From contig CAMDCN010000029.1 in NCBI GenBank assembly GCA_945890485.1, forward strand, positions 1-40,752: 40,752 nt of DNA, in the 5' to 3' direction. The position numbers were made by a program, and so were the translations under genes. The number at the start of each line of letters is the position of its first letter. The stretch's first letter is position 1. Of this stretch, positions 24,044-33,325 are shown in pieces. Under the pieces are notes generated by a model. It was not told where the DNA came from. It was given only the letters and a program-made list of their open reading frames with translations, and searched no databases. The stretch is from Candidatus Sulfopaludibacter sp. SbA3. GTDB taxonomy: Bacteria; Acidobacteriota; Terriglobia; Bryobacterales; Bryobacteraceae.

Positions 24044-24129
24044 GCAGCAACGGGTGCCGCTCCGGTAACCGATAAGACGCAAAGCTCCCGTCAACTTCAT
24101 GGTTGGCTAAACTAAGATCTGCTACCGGT

Positions 24130-24702
24130 ATGAACGACACGGGTCCCGCCGTCACCGCACTGCTCCAGTCCTGGCAAGACGGCAATCGAGCCGCGCTCGA
24201 TCAAATCGTGGACCAACTCTACGCCCAACTCCGCGCCGTCGCCGGCCAGCAACTCAACGCCGAACGCCCCGGCCATACCCTCGCCGCCACCGCCCTCGTC
24301 CACGAAGCCTACCTCCGCCTCCAAGCCAACGCCAAAGCCAAAGCCCACTTCGTCGACCGCCACCACTTCCTCGCCATCGCCTCCCGCGCCATGCGCTGCA
24401 TCCTCGTCGATTACGCCCGAGGCCGCAAACGTCTCAAACGAGACGGCGGCCAGCAGGTCACCCTCGAAGAGTTCACTGCCGTCACCAACTCCACTCACGA
24501 TCTCCTCGCCATCAACACCGCCCTCGAAAAGCTCGCCGCCTTGGATCCTCGCAAGGTCCAACTCCTCGAACTCATCTCCTTCGCCGGCGCCACTTACGCG
24601 GAAGCCGCTGCCATCCTTGACATCTCCGAAGCTACCGTCCACCGCGACCTCAAGTTCGCCCGCGCCTGGCTCAAAAACGAACTCAACGGCGAGGGCGCCT
24701 GA
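24130..24702 (+). CDS. ECF sigma factor, TIGR02999 type
   Basis: A 190-residue sigma factor from the ATG at 24130; an upstream start at 24103 adds nine non-conserved residues. Region 2 is at about 20-95, with the characteristic GHTLAATALVHEAYLRL and RHHFLAIASRAMRCILVDYARGRKR typical of the acidobacterial/planctomycete TIGR02999 group. Region 4 is at about 130-185 (LLELISFAGATYAEAAAILDISEATVHRDLKFARAWL). No zinc-finger anti-sigma gene follows; instead the kinase-TPR gene starts at the base after the stop. In this group, the partner Ser/Thr kinase is believed to regulate the sigma factor. Confidence 0.88.
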   Translation: MNDTGPAVTALLQSWQDGNRAALDQIVDQLYAQLRAVAGQQLNAERPGHTLAATALVHEAYLRLQANAKAKAHFVDRHHFLAIASRAMRCILVDYARGRKRLKRDGGQQVTLEEFTAVTNSTHDLLAINTALEKLAALDPRKVQLLELISFAGATYAEAAAILDISEATVHRDLKFARAWLKNELNGEGA

Positions 24703-27276
24703 ATGCCCGATACCGCGCACCGCTGGCGCCGCATCGAAACCCTCTTCCATCGCGCCAGCGCCCTGCCCACCCCGGAACGCAACGCCTTTCTCGACCACGA
24801 ATGCGCCGGCGACCCGGATCTCCGCCGCACCCTCCAAGACCTCATCCAATCCGACTCCGAATCCGGCGTCCTCGACCAAGCCATCGCCGCCGAAGCCCGC
24901 CAAATGGTCGACGAAATCGCCCCCGGCGCCATCTTCGGCGCCTTCCGCCTCGAAGAACTCCTCGGCCACGGCGGCATGGGCGCCGTCTATCGCGCCGTCC
25001 GCATCGATCGGGAGTTCTCCCAACAGGTCGCCATCAAGCTCGTCCGCAGCCACCTCCGCGCCGAAGATTGGACCCGCCGCTTCCTCCGTGAACGCCAAAT
25101 CCTCGCCCGCCTCAACCACCCCTACATCGCCCGCCTCCTCGACGGCGGCAGCCTCCACGGCCGCCCCTACATCGTCATGGAGTACGTCGAAGGCGTCACC
25201 GCCGATGCCTACGTCCAGCAGCACTCCCTCAGCACCCGCGATCGACTCCTGCTCTTTGAAAAGGTCTGCCAGGCCGTCAGCTATGCCCACGGCCAACTCG
25301 TCGTCCATCGCGACCTCAAGCCGCAGAACATCCTCGTCCAAGCCGGCGGCCTCCCCAAACTGCTCGACTTCGGCATCGCCAAGCCCCTCGAAGAGGAAGA
25401 AGACAGCGCCCTCACCCAGGCGAGTCAACGCGTTCTCACCCCACAATACGCCGCCCCCGAACAGGTCCTCGGCCAACCCATCACCACCGCCACCGACGTC
25501 TACGCCCTCGGCGCGCTCCTCTACGCCCTCCTCGCCAACCAGGCCCCCTTCGATTCCACCGGCCTCTCCGGCTTCGCCCTCGAAAAGGCCATCTGCGACC
25601 AGGACCCGCCGCCCCCCAGCACTCTCGTTAAGCTCGACCCCGATATCGACGCGATCATCGCCCGCGCCATGCGCAAGGAACCCGCGCAGCGCTACCCCTC
25701 CGTCGGGGCCCTTGAAGCCGATCTCGCACGCTGGCTCGGCGGCTATCCCGTCGAAGCCAGCCGCGGCAACTGGCAGTATCGCACCCGCAAGTTCCTCCGC
25801 CGCCGCGCCGGCGCCGTCCTCGCCGCCACGCTCCTCGCTGGCTCCCTCGCTGGCGGCTTCGCCTCCACCCATGTCCAGCAGCAGAAAGCCGAACGCCGCC
25901 TCGAAGAGGTCCGCGAACTCGCCAACCGCTTCCTGTTCGAGTTCCACGACAGCATCGCCGCCCTCCCCGGCGCCACCAAGTCCCGCCAGATGGTCGTCGC
26001 CCGAGCCATCGAATACCTCGACCGCCTCGCCGCCGAATCCGAAGGCGATCGCCGCCTGGAAGCCGATCTCGCGGCCGGCTATGAGCGCATTCGCGACATC
26101 CAGTACGGTTTCGACTACGGCCACCTCAACGATGTCGAAGGCGCTGTCGCCAGCGCCCAACGCGCCCTCAACCTTCGCCAAAAGCTCCTCGCCGCCACCC
26201 CCAAAGATCCCGCCGCCATCGCCGCCGCCGCCAAGGCCAACCTCGACGCCGCCAACCTCCTCGCCGAAACCGGCGCCTCCCTCGATCAAGCCCAGTCCTA
26301 TCTCGATTCCGCCCAGCGCCTCCTCGCCGCCAGCGCCCAGTCTCAGCCCGGCGCTCTTCCCCAACTGCGCAGCGAATCCGCCGTCGCCATCGGCGCCGCC
26401 GCTATCGAAAATGCCAAAGGCGATGGGGACCGCGCCGTCGCCGCCGCCCGCCGTGCCGTCGAACTCCAGCAAAAGGTCTACGACTCGAGCCACGACCCCG
26501 CCGACGCCCCCCGCCTCCTCGGCGCCATCCAGATGCTCGGCGACGCTCTCCTCCTCGGCGCTAACCGGCCTCTCGAAGCGCTCGCTACTTACCAACGCGC
26601 CCTGCAGATTCTCCCCGCTCTCCCATCCGGCGTCCAGCAGGAGATGAACCGCGGCCAGCTCCTCGCCCGCATCGGCCTCGCCTACGCCATCGCCGGACGC
26701 CACCCCGAAGCCCTACCCTACCGACGCCAAGCGCTTGCCGTTGCCGAAGCCATCGCCGCGCGAGATCCCCAGAACGCCCTCGCCGCCCGCGACCTCGCCG
26801 TCGCCTGCCTCAACGCCGCCCAAAACGAGTACAAAGCCGGTAGCAAAACCGAAGCTGTCCGCCTCGCTCGCCGCATGGTCGCCATGTTTGAAGTCGCCAT
26901 GCAGCAAAGCAACGGCAGCGGCCAGTCGAGGACCGACTACGCCGCCGCCCTCGAAGACCTCGCCGATTACCTCGTCCGCACCGAAGCCCGCGCCGAACCG
27001 GAAACCCTCCTCGAAAGAGCCATCGCCCTCCGCGAACAGATCGTCCGCCAGGAACCCGAACGCGGCGTGTACCAATCTCACCTCGCCCACGCTTGGACCC
27101 AGTTCGGCGATTCCTACGCCCGCTGGGGCGAACCCGGCAAAGCCGAAGCCATGTACCGCAAAGCCCTCGCCGCCTACGAAAAGCTCGAACGGGATAAACG
27201 CATTAACGGACTCGACCGCAGCGACTGGGATCGCACCAAACGAAATCTCGCTAATCTTTCCACTCAGAAAAAATAG
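24703..27276 (+). CDS. Membrane Ser/Thr protein kinase with TPR repeats
   Basis: An 857-residue protein. Residues 1-75 are a helical leader found on ECF-linked kinases. The kinase domain spans about 80-345: glycine loop GHGGMGAVYRA, K112 (AIK), HRDLKPQN with D204, D222-F-G and AAPEQ. A membrane helix lies at about 368-386. The rest (about 390-850) is a run of TPR-like repeats that would face the periplasm. All catalytic residues are present. Directly adjacent to the sigma gene (stop then ATG with no gap), it forms the familiar sigma-kinase pair, presumably coupling an external signal to sigma activity by phosphorylation. The downstream hairpin at 27276-27308 lacks a T-run on this strand. Confidence 0.93.
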   Translation: MPDTAHRWRRIETLFHRASALPTPERNAFLDHECAGDPDLRRTLQDLIQSDSESGVLDQAIAAEARQMVDEIAPGAIFGAFRLEELLGHGGMGAVYRAVRIDREFSQQVAIKLVRSHLRAEDWTRRFLRERQILARLNHPYIARLLDGGSLHGRPYIVMEYVEGVTADAYVQQHSLSTRDRLLLFEKVCQAVSYAHGQLVVHRDLKPQNILVQAGGLPKLLDFGIAKPLEEEEDSALTQASQRVLTPQYAAPEQVLGQPITTATDVYALGALLYALLANQAPFDSTGLSGFALEKAICDQDPPPPSTLVKLDPDIDAIIARAMRKEPAQRYPSVGALEADLARWLGGYPVEASRGNWQYRTRKFLRRRAGAVLAATLLAGSLAGGFASTHVQQQKAERRLEEVRELANRFLFEFHDSIAALPGATKSRQMVVARAIEYLDRLAAESEGDRRLEADLAAGYERIRDIQYGFDYGHLNDVEGAVASAQRALNLRQKLLAATPKDPAAIAAAAKANLDAANLLAETGASLDQAQSYLDSAQRLLAASAQSQPGALPQLRSESAVAIGAAAIENAKGDGDRAVAAARRAVELQQKVYDSSHDPADAPRLLGAIQMLGDALLLGANRPLEALATYQRALQILPALPSGVQQEMNRGQLLARIGLAYAIAGRHPEALPYRRQALAVAEAIAARDPQNALAARDLAVACLNAAQNEYKAGSKTEAVRLARRMVAMFEVAMQQSNGSGQSRTDYAAALEDLADYLVRTEARAEPETLLERAIALREQIVRQEPERGVYQSHLAHAWTQFGDSYARWGEPGKAEAMYRKALAAYEKLERDKRINGLDRSDWDRTKRNLANLSTQKK

Positions 27277-27308
27277 GGGAACGTTCCCGCTCTCGCGGGC
27301 CGTTCCCC
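27276..27308 (-). terminator. Nested hairpin with T-run on the minus strand
   Basis: The outer stem GGGGAACG (27276-27283) pairs with CGTTCCCC (27301-27308), and the inner stem CCCGC/GCGGG has loop TCTC. On the minus strand the stem is followed by TATTTTTT, so it is a good intrinsic terminator for transcripts arriving from the right (the PI-PLC-like gene). On the plus strand no T-run follows, though the hairpin may still protect the 3' end of the kinase mRNA. Confidence 0.7.
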
Positions 27309-27322
27309 CCTCCCGGAATGGA

Positions 27323-27541
27323 CTACAGGAGATCGTGCGCTAAACCATCCGCCCGGGCGAAGTTCGCCACGTTCTTCCATGGCGCGGTCCCAGGGACCGT
27401 GCTCCAAGAGAAGAGTGCGTAACGGGTGCTCCGCCCGCGTTGATTCAAGTTCCCGCGAGCAGAGGTCCGTTGGGCGAAAGCCGGAGCCAGGCTCGGGAAA
27501 GCCAGCACGCCCAGTCCCGCCCTTTGCGATGAGGGACTCAT
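27323..27541 (-). CDS. Possible small exported protein, translationally coupled
   Basis: A 72-residue open frame on the minus strand whose ATG overlaps the TGA of the preceding segment (ATGA at 27538-27541). The N terminus (GVLAFPSLAPAFAQ) could be a weak signal peptide. The rest has no family I recognise. The terminator at 27276-27308 follows directly, so the frame would lie inside the same transcript. The overlap and position favour it; the composition and lack of relatives do not. Confidence 0.25.
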   Translation of the reverse strand: MSPSSQRAGLGVLAFPSLAPAFAQRTSARGNLNQRGRSTRYALFSWSTVPGTAPWKNVANFARADGLAHDLL

Positions 27542-28140
27542 CGGTCTTCTCCTTCACCGGCGGCCGCGCTCATTCGCCAATCGGCCTGCCCTAAAGGCGA
27601 CAGCAAGCCCACCGCTTCTCCACTCCCCGACCCATTTTTCAGCGCCGTTCCTCCCACGGTGAACCCCGGCGAGAATTGAGCGGCCACGTTCAGCGGCCCG
27701 GTCACCGTCAGCGTCAATGCTGCCTGCGACGAGGTCACATCCCCGGTGAACCTCGTAAACACATAGCCGCTCGCCGGCCTTGCCTCCAACTGCGCCCTCG
27801 TTCCCTCCCCGTACCAGCCGTCGCCATGAATCGTCCCCCCGGCCGCCGGCATCGCCGACACCGATACCAGATGCTCCGTCTGGTAGGTGGCTAGCACCCG
27901 CAGCGTTGCATTCGGCATCACGATTTGCCGCGCCAGACTGGTATTTCCGTCCTCCCAGCGCGTAAACCGGTATCGCGACTGCGCGCTGATCGGCATCGTG
28001 CCCATCATGAAAACGGTGTGCGTCGAACGGGGGTACCACAGAAAGTTGGCAGGCAAAGTAGTCACCACCCCGTCTATCGCCGCCGTTGCCCCAGGGACAT
28101 TTGCGGTAATCTCCACGCGCCGCGCCTCCTGCGGGTGAAA
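27538..28140 (-). pseudogene. Detached C-terminal InlB-like repeat segment of the PI-PLC-like gene
   Basis: The 200 codons after the TAG at 28141-28143 stay open in the same frame and encode recognisable protein. They include a PEGA-like or tandem beta domain (VEITANVPGATAAIDGVV, FLWYPRSTHTV) and an InlB-type repeat (GGTIHGDGWYGEGTRAQLEA, then SGYVFTRFTGDV), ending in GPLNVAAQF. These modules are normally C-terminal extensions of large acidobacterial exported proteins. The segment has no signal peptide and no natural start; the first GTG at 28116 lies inside the domain. It is best seen as the 3' part of the upstream gene cut off by one nonsense codon, unless the TAG is read through or is a sequencing error. 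Confidence 0.6.
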
Positions 28141-31100
28141 CTATGCCCGCACCACGTTCGGCGAGAAGATCGTCAGCAGAATCCGCTCCTGGTCACTCGT
28201 CACCTGGCCAAGCACATAGTCCACGTTCCAAGTCACATCCCCGAACCCAATGTTCGGCCGCGCCCTCAACTCCACATTCGTCCCATGCCGGTAGTACTCC
28301 CCGTCCGGCGCCGAACTCGCCGTCACGCCAATCGTCCCGTTGCTGTCCGGCAGAAGCTGCACCCGGTACCAGCTAGTGAAAAGCGCCGTCACGAATCCAC
28401 CTTGGGCGGTCGCCTGCAGAGTCGTCTTTGCTCCTAATCGCAAGGCGTTCTGGACCTCCCATCCCTCCGGAGTTTTCCGCTCCGCTCCCGCAAGATAAGG
28501 CAGCATCTCTAGTTGGTGCTCTGACCCGATCTTCCAGTAAAAGGTCCCCACGCCACGGTAATTCGCACCGTCCACCGTGAACGGCATACCCGCCGGATGA
28601 GTCTCAATTAAGGTCGGCCTGACCCGGTCAAACACCACTGGAACCCGGAGCTCCGGCGTCACCGCCGAGCGGAATATCACTTCTCCATGATGCCGCCCGT
28701 ACGACAGAGTGCCTCCGGTAGCGGTAATCTGAAACACGCCCGGCGCTCGCATCGAACTCCCTGCGGTCACCTGCAGCCAAGGCACGCTCGCCGACACCGA
28801 AATCTCCACGCCGGCCGCTGCCGAGGTCGCCAAGGTCAGCAATCTCGTCGCCGTGCCGTCCCCCACCAGCACGACGTCGCCTCCCGTCTGCGCCGTCAAC
28901 GATGCCTGTACCAACAGCGTCACCGGCACCACCAACCGCCCTAAGCCCTGAGCCGTTAGAGTATCCGTCACCGTCACGTCGCACCGGTGCGCCCCCAATG
29001 CGAGCTGCCGGACGCCCTCCGTACCCTCCACCCGCATCAGCGAACCCAACACCTCGGCTTTCAGCCACGGGCACCCCACCGCCGCCACGGGACTCCCGCC
29101 CAACCCCGCTAACGCCACATCTCGCTGCGGCAACGCCGCACCCTGGAACATCGGCAACTCCAATGCCGCCGGAGTCGCCGTCAGGCGGGGCCGAATCGTC
29201 ACCGTCACCGGTTTCGCACTCGCCGGCAGGTTCCGCACATCACCCAGCGCCATCGCCAGCAACGAATGAGTTCCTACGGGGATGTTCGTCAGCGTCACCT
29301 TCGCCACCGCCGTCGAGCCGAAGAAAGACGTCATCACGCCCTTCGCCAGAGGCTCCATCACCCCGTTTGTCATTCGCTGGATCGAGTACTCTCCCACCGG
29401 CTGATAGGCGCCGGTCAAATCCAGCCGCAGCGTTACCTCTGCTCCAACGACCGCTGTCGCCGGGTCCGCCCCCAACGACAGTGCCGGCGCCGCCCGCACC
29501 GTCAGCTCCACCTCCACCTGCGTCGACTGTCCTCCCGTCGTCAGTTGCACCCCTCCCCGGTGCACCCCCGGCGGCATTCCAAACAACCCGCTCCCGAAGC
29601 CCACGACCAACGGAAAGCCCCCGGTTGGCAGCGTCGCCGACATCGCCGATACGGTTAGCGGCAGTCCCGGCATCACCTTGATCCCCACCGGCGTCCCCGC
29701 CGTTCCCCCAATCAGCAGCGTCTGCGTCGCCGGCACGCCCCCTCCGGGTCTCATCTGGAACACCATCTTCCGGCTGCTTAGCGATAAGCTGGAACTCTCC
29801 GTCACCTTGTAGTGCAGCCACACCTGCCGGCCCGCCGCCACCGTCGCCAGCGCGTGATTCTGATAGGCATTGTCCGGCGCCGAAAACGCAAAATCGGCAC
29901 TAAACTCTTTCATGCATAAGTCATTCGCCACGCTTGCATTCCAGGCCACGGCGCCACTGGTGATCCGCCACGTCCGGTCCTGCAGCGGGTGGCCGAGCGG
30001 CCGGCGGGACGCGCAAGCCACCGGCAGCACTTGGGTCTCCGGCGCGGAAGTCCACCGTCCCTCATGGTTCAGCATGGCCGCCCCGTTCCGGCCCCAGTCT
30101 CCTTCCGCCCAGGACCACACCATCGCCGGTAATCGCGCGTCCGTGGCACTCATCTGCGTCAAGCCCACCGATGCCACCCCGCACCGCACGGCCTTCCGCA
30201 CCAACGTGCCATCGAGCATCCCCCCGCCGCTGGACTCCGCCACGTCCCACCAGGAAAGCGGACGCATGCTGCCGCGCTGCGCCAGGTCCATCCCGTCATT
30301 CGCCACGCAGCCTTCGAGGTTCTGATCCATCACCCGGTCGCTGATTTGGGCCAATCCAGTCGCATTCCAAATCCACGCCGAGCTCGCCGTCGCCGGTCCC
30401 TGGAACTGCGCCACCAGCACGGTCTTGCCCGCTGCCCGCATCTCGCTCGGCGTCGGCCACCGCGATGGCGTGCCCGTCGGCGCGGGAAACACGCGCGTTC
30501 CCAGCATCCGCTGGATCTCCCCGGACAAGGCGGCGATGCGCGAGCCGAGCGGCGGGTCGTTGTTCAACCGCACCAGCACTACCTGACCCGGATTGGCGTC
30601 CAGCCAGTTCGCCAACTCTTGTAGAGCGTAGCCGAGCAGCCGGAACCGGCCTTCCGGATGAGCGCACGCCGCGCCATTTTCGGTCCGGCAGAGCCGCAAA
30701 GCCTCCGCGTTGGCGCCGGCTGCGTAGGAGCGGACATCAAACACCACCAGCCGTGCGCCGGCGTTGAGCTGATCGGTCAAGGAGAGGCTTTGCGACGCCA
30801 GTGCGGCGGGGAAGCCTTGCGGGGGGTTGGCATAAGCCTGGTGCGCCGCGGGCCAACTGAGAAAGTTGAGGGGCGCGTTCTCGCCGATGCCGGTGAGTTG
30901 ATTTTCCAATGCCCACGCGGCCCACTGAGAGCGCCGGACACCTTGCAGATTCCGGCGATCGTTCACGCAATAGCCGCCGCTTTCTTTGAGATCGACTTCA
31001 CAGGCACGGTCTTCTCCGGCCACCAGGTTCGTCCGGGCCCAGTCGGAGTGTTGGCAGGCGCGTTGGTTGAGATTGCCGCAATCGGAAGAATTCTGCGCCT

Positions 31101-31164
31101 CGGCGCGAGTCAGGCTAGAGAGACTCAGCAGGCCCAGGCAAGCCAAACGGGACAAGAACTTCAT
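28141..31164 (-). CDS. Large exported protein with PI-PLC-like phosphodiesterase domain
   Basis: A 1007-residue protein from the ATG at 31164, which has AAGGAG eight bases upstream (a TTG at 31182 lies before that site). Residues 1-23 form a signal peptide (CLGLLSLSSLTRAEA). Residues about 25-400 resemble the X domain of phosphatidylinositol-specific phospholipase C-like TIM barrels: FLSWPAAHQAY with a His where the first catalytic one is expected, then SLTDQLNAGARLVVFDVRSY and GQVVLVRLNND. Eight or so Cys residues fit an exported fold. Residues about 400-1000 are successive Ig-like or BACON-like beta domains, as in cell-surface proteins. The frame stops at TAG 28141-28143 in the middle of a further domain series that continues in frame. 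Substrate unknown; the second catalytic His is not certain. Confidence 0.72.
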   Translation of the reverse strand: MKFLSRLACLGLLSLSSLTRAEAQNSSDCGNLNQRACQHSDWARTNLVAGEDRACEVDLKESGGYCVNDRRNLQGVRRSQWAAWALENQLTGIGENAPLNFLSWPAAHQAYANPPQGFPAALASQSLSLTDQLNAGARLVVFDVRSYAAGANAEALRLCRTENGAACAHPEGRFRLLGYALQELANWLDANPGQVVLVRLNNDPPLGSRIAALSGEIQRMLGTRVFPAPTGTPSRWPTPSEMRAAGKTVLVAQFQGPATASSAWIWNATGLAQISDRVMDQNLEGCVANDGMDLAQRGSMRPLSWWDVAESSGGGMLDGTLVRKAVRCGVASVGLTQMSATDARLPAMVWSWAEGDWGRNGAAMLNHEGRWTSAPETQVLPVACASRRPLGHPLQDRTWRITSGAVAWNASVANDLCMKEFSADFAFSAPDNAYQNHALATVAAGRQVWLHYKVTESSSLSLSSRKMVFQMRPGGGVPATQTLLIGGTAGTPVGIKVMPGLPLTVSAMSATLPTGGFPLVVGFGSGLFGMPPGVHRGGVQLTTGGQSTQVEVELTVRAAPALSLGADPATAVVGAEVTLRLDLTGAYQPVGEYSIQRMTNGVMEPLAKGVMTSFFGSTAVAKVTLTNIPVGTHSLLAMALGDVRNLPASAKPVTVTIRPRLTATPAALELPMFQGAALPQRDVALAGLGGSPVAAVGCPWLKAEVLGSLMRVEGTEGVRQLALGAHRCDVTVTDTLTAQGLGRLVVPVTLLVQASLTAQTGGDVVLVGDGTATRLLTLATSAAAGVEISVSASVPWLQVTAGSSMRAPGVFQITATGGTLSYGRHHGEVIFRSAVTPELRVPVVFDRVRPTLIETHPAGMPFTVDGANYRGVGTFYWKIGSEHQLEMLPYLAGAERKTPEGWEVQNALRLGAKTTLQATAQGGFVTALFTSWYRVQLLPDSNGTIGVTASSAPDGEYYRHGTNVELRARPNIGFGDVTWNVDYVLGQVTSDQERILLTIFSPNVVRA

Positions 31165-31323
31165 CGGTTTACTCCTTCGCAATGGCGCTCGCGGTCGTCC
31201 GCAAGTCCGCCCGGCCTTGTATGCGACGGAACACTCCCCATACCCTCACCCGATCAGATTTTTTTCTCTATCCGTTTGTGCCTCGCCAGCGATGCGGCGC
31301 TACCGGATCCGCCAACCGCCTGC

Positions 31324-31674
31324 TTACTTTCCCCCGCGAGAGGCCCACTCGATGCCCAGCCGCCCCCCTGCGCCCAAAGCCACCACCACCGCCGGCACAA
31401 ACCAAACCGGATGCGCAAAGCTGAAAACATTCATCAGCGACAGCACCAGCAGTACCGCCGCCACCACCCAGCCCAACACCCCACGGCCTCCCAACTTCGT
31501 CGCCAACCCACCTCCCGCCGCCGCCCCCAAACCCTGCGCCACGCACACCGCGGCAAACACACCTTCGCCGCTAAATGCGCCATGCGCCCCCGCTTCCGCC
31601 AAGCCAATCACAAGTCCCGCCACCACAACGCCTACCACCACCGCCCCCGCCCTACGCAGAATCGAGTGCTTCAC
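31324..31674 (-). CDS. Small membrane protein, four helices
   Basis: A 116-residue hydrophobic protein with about four membrane helices and many Gly/Ala/Val residues. It starts at GTG 31674 with AAGGAG eight bases upstream. I do not recognise a family. It follows the AraC regulator by 68 bases on the same strand and may be regulated by or co-transcribed with it. No transport or enzyme motif is visible. Confidence 0.65.
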   Translation of the reverse strand: MKHSILRRAGAVVVGVVVAGLVIGLAEAGAHGAFSGEGVFAAVCVAQGLGAAAGGGLATKLGGRGVLGWVVAAVLLVLSLMNVFSFAHPVWFVPAVVVALGAGGRLGIEWASRGGK

Positions 31675-31742
31675 GCCAAAATCTCCTTTTCTCTCTCTGG
31701 TATCTCACCCCTTCCCAGCGCCTGGCTTGGAGATTTCGGTAC

Positions 31743-32552
31743 TCACCTCACCTTGGGAACAAAATGTGGCGCCGCCGGCGGAGCCTCTCCCTCATTCCGC
31801 AGCCGCAGATACTCTCCCGGCGCCTGACCACAAAATCGCCGGAAGTCGCTATTCATATGCGCCTGGTCGGCATACCCGTGCCGCACCGCCAACTCCGCCA
31901 GCCCTGCGGCGCCACCCACTCCCCGCAGCGCCGCGTCGAATCGGCCCAATTGCAACCACAACTTCGGCGACAGCCCTAGTTCCACCGCAAACCTCTTCCG
32001 CAATCCCCGCGGCGAAAGGCTCAACTCGCCGGCCAGCGCATCCACCCGCCAGTTCAGATCCGCCAGCCGCGCCCGCTCCGGCAGTCGACACCGGACCGCC
32101 TCCGGGTCGAGATGTTCGCCAATCCAAGCCGCCAGCGTCTCCATCTTCCGCCGCGCCGTCGGGGCCTCGTACAACTGCTCGCGCAGCCGCCGCCCCTCAC
32201 CGCCCAGCAGCGCCGCCAGCGGGATGGGATACCCCAGCCCCCGCTGCACCGCCACGCCAAACAGTTGGGCGCACGCCGCCGGCTCCAGCCGCGCCCCGAC
32301 CAGATGCAGCTCCCCGGCCGTCTCCGCATACCGCGGCGCCGCCTGCAGAGGCGTCAACCATCCCTCCTCGAATCGCAATCCCGCCGCCCCCGGATCGCTG
32401 TACCAGCAATGGCTCCCGGCCAGACTCACAATGAGCTCGGCATAGGGCTTTGGAAGGCCTTGGTACCGCCCCGCCGGCCAGCCCCGCAGCACCCACAGCG
32501 CCCTCACCTGCCCGCGTAACCTCGCCGGCGGAGGCATGATCTGCATCTCCAT
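31743..32552 (-). CDS. AraC-family transcriptional regulator
   Basis: A 269-residue regulator. The start is ATG 32552, with GGAGG seven bases upstream; an upstream frame start at 32579 lacks this. The N-terminal domain (about 1-155, PYAELIVSLAGSHCW and VGARLEPAACAQLFG) is of the type common in AraC proteins with a DUF6597-like ligand domain. The C-terminal two-HTH domain is at about 170-255: VDALAGELSLSPRGLRKRF for the first and LAELAVRHGYADQAHMNSDFRRFCGQAPGEYL for the second, which is nearly consensus. It likely controls the small membrane protein downstream or a nearby gene. The effector is unknown. Confidence 0.87.
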   Translation of the reverse strand: MEMQIMPPPARLRGQVRALWVLRGWPAGRYQGLPKPYAELIVSLAGSHCWYSDPGAAGLRFEEGWLTPLQAAPRYAETAGELHLVGARLEPAACAQLFGVAVQRGLGYPIPLAALLGGEGRRLREQLYEAPTARRKMETLAAWIGEHLDPEAVRCRLPERARLADLNWRVDALAGELSLSPRGLRKRFAVELGLSPKLWLQLGRFDAALRGVGGAAGLAELAVRHGYADQAHMNSDFRRFCGQAPGEYLRLRNEGEAPPAAPHFVPKVR

Positions 32553-32650
32553 CGCACCGCCTCCCACCGCTCGCCGCACTCTAATCGCCCGAGAATAACA
32601 TAGGGGACTCGAACGCCATGGTCAGGGCCAGCCATGCCCCCCGCTCAGGC

Positions 32651-33195
32651 CTACCGGGACGCGCCTGCGGCAGATGCATAGAGCACAGCGCCGAAGGCCC
32701 AGTTGTCGGCGTGGGCGTCCGCTTCCTTACCTTCGAAGAACTCCGGAGCCATGTATTGGCGTGCCCATCACGGTGCCTTCCGTTGTCAGCCCCTTGGTCA
32801 GCGTCGCCTCGGTCGGGCCGGGTTTCGGCGCCACAGGCTTTGCCAGGCCGAAGTCCAACACCTTCACCCCATCTCGCGTGAGCATGATGTTCTGCGGCTT
32901 AACATCCCGGTGGGTAACACCAGCCCGACGCGCCCGGTCGAACGCGTCGGCGATTTGCAAGGCAAAGCGAAGTGCCGCATCGAGCGGTAGCGGACCCTTT
33001 TCAAGGCGGGCGGCGAGCGATTCGCCCTCGATGAGTTCCATCACCGTGCAGCTCGGCCCGACATCGAAGAGCGAGCAGCTATTCGGGTGATTCAAGGAGG
33101 CGACCGCGCGCTTTGTACACCTCTCCCATGCCGCCCCCTCCGATAGAAGCCTGGATTTCGTAGTGGCCGAGTTTGTCGCCTGCGGAAAACGGCAT
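32651..33195 (-). pseudogene. Decayed Ser/Thr protein kinase (remnant 1)
   Basis: The ATG at 33195 opens a standard kinase start (MPFSAGDKLGHYEI, then a glycine loop GGGGMGEVYKA). The frame then breaks: about 100 bases that should encode VAIK and the catalytic Lys are missing, and the sequence resumes with VASLNHPN. In this second frame THRDVKPQNIM, VLDFGLAKP and GTVMGTP are intact. A further frameshift follows, and YMAPEFFEGKEADAHADNWAFGAVLYA continues to a stop at 32651-32653. The C-terminal half and any PD40 part are absent. It cannot make a working kinase. Confidence 0.85.
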
Positions 33196-33325
33196 CGGTT
33201 CAGTCGATCCAAGAAGGATCCGTCAAGTCCTGAATCAAGGCCTATTCTTGCATTCCGTTTAGTCCTACTTTGACCGGATCCCGCCCTCTATTGCCGGCTG
33301 GGCTTTATTTCCCTGTCGCCATTCT

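Noticed and set aside
24112-26703. An antisense open frame of 863 codons opposite the sigma and kinase genes, and similar long antisense frames at 21193-22362, 17096-18178 and 20041-21147
   Set aside because: They mirror real genes. Strongly C-ended codons on one strand remove stop codons on the other; the products are low-complexity Gly/Ala/Glu/Val strings without family resemblance.
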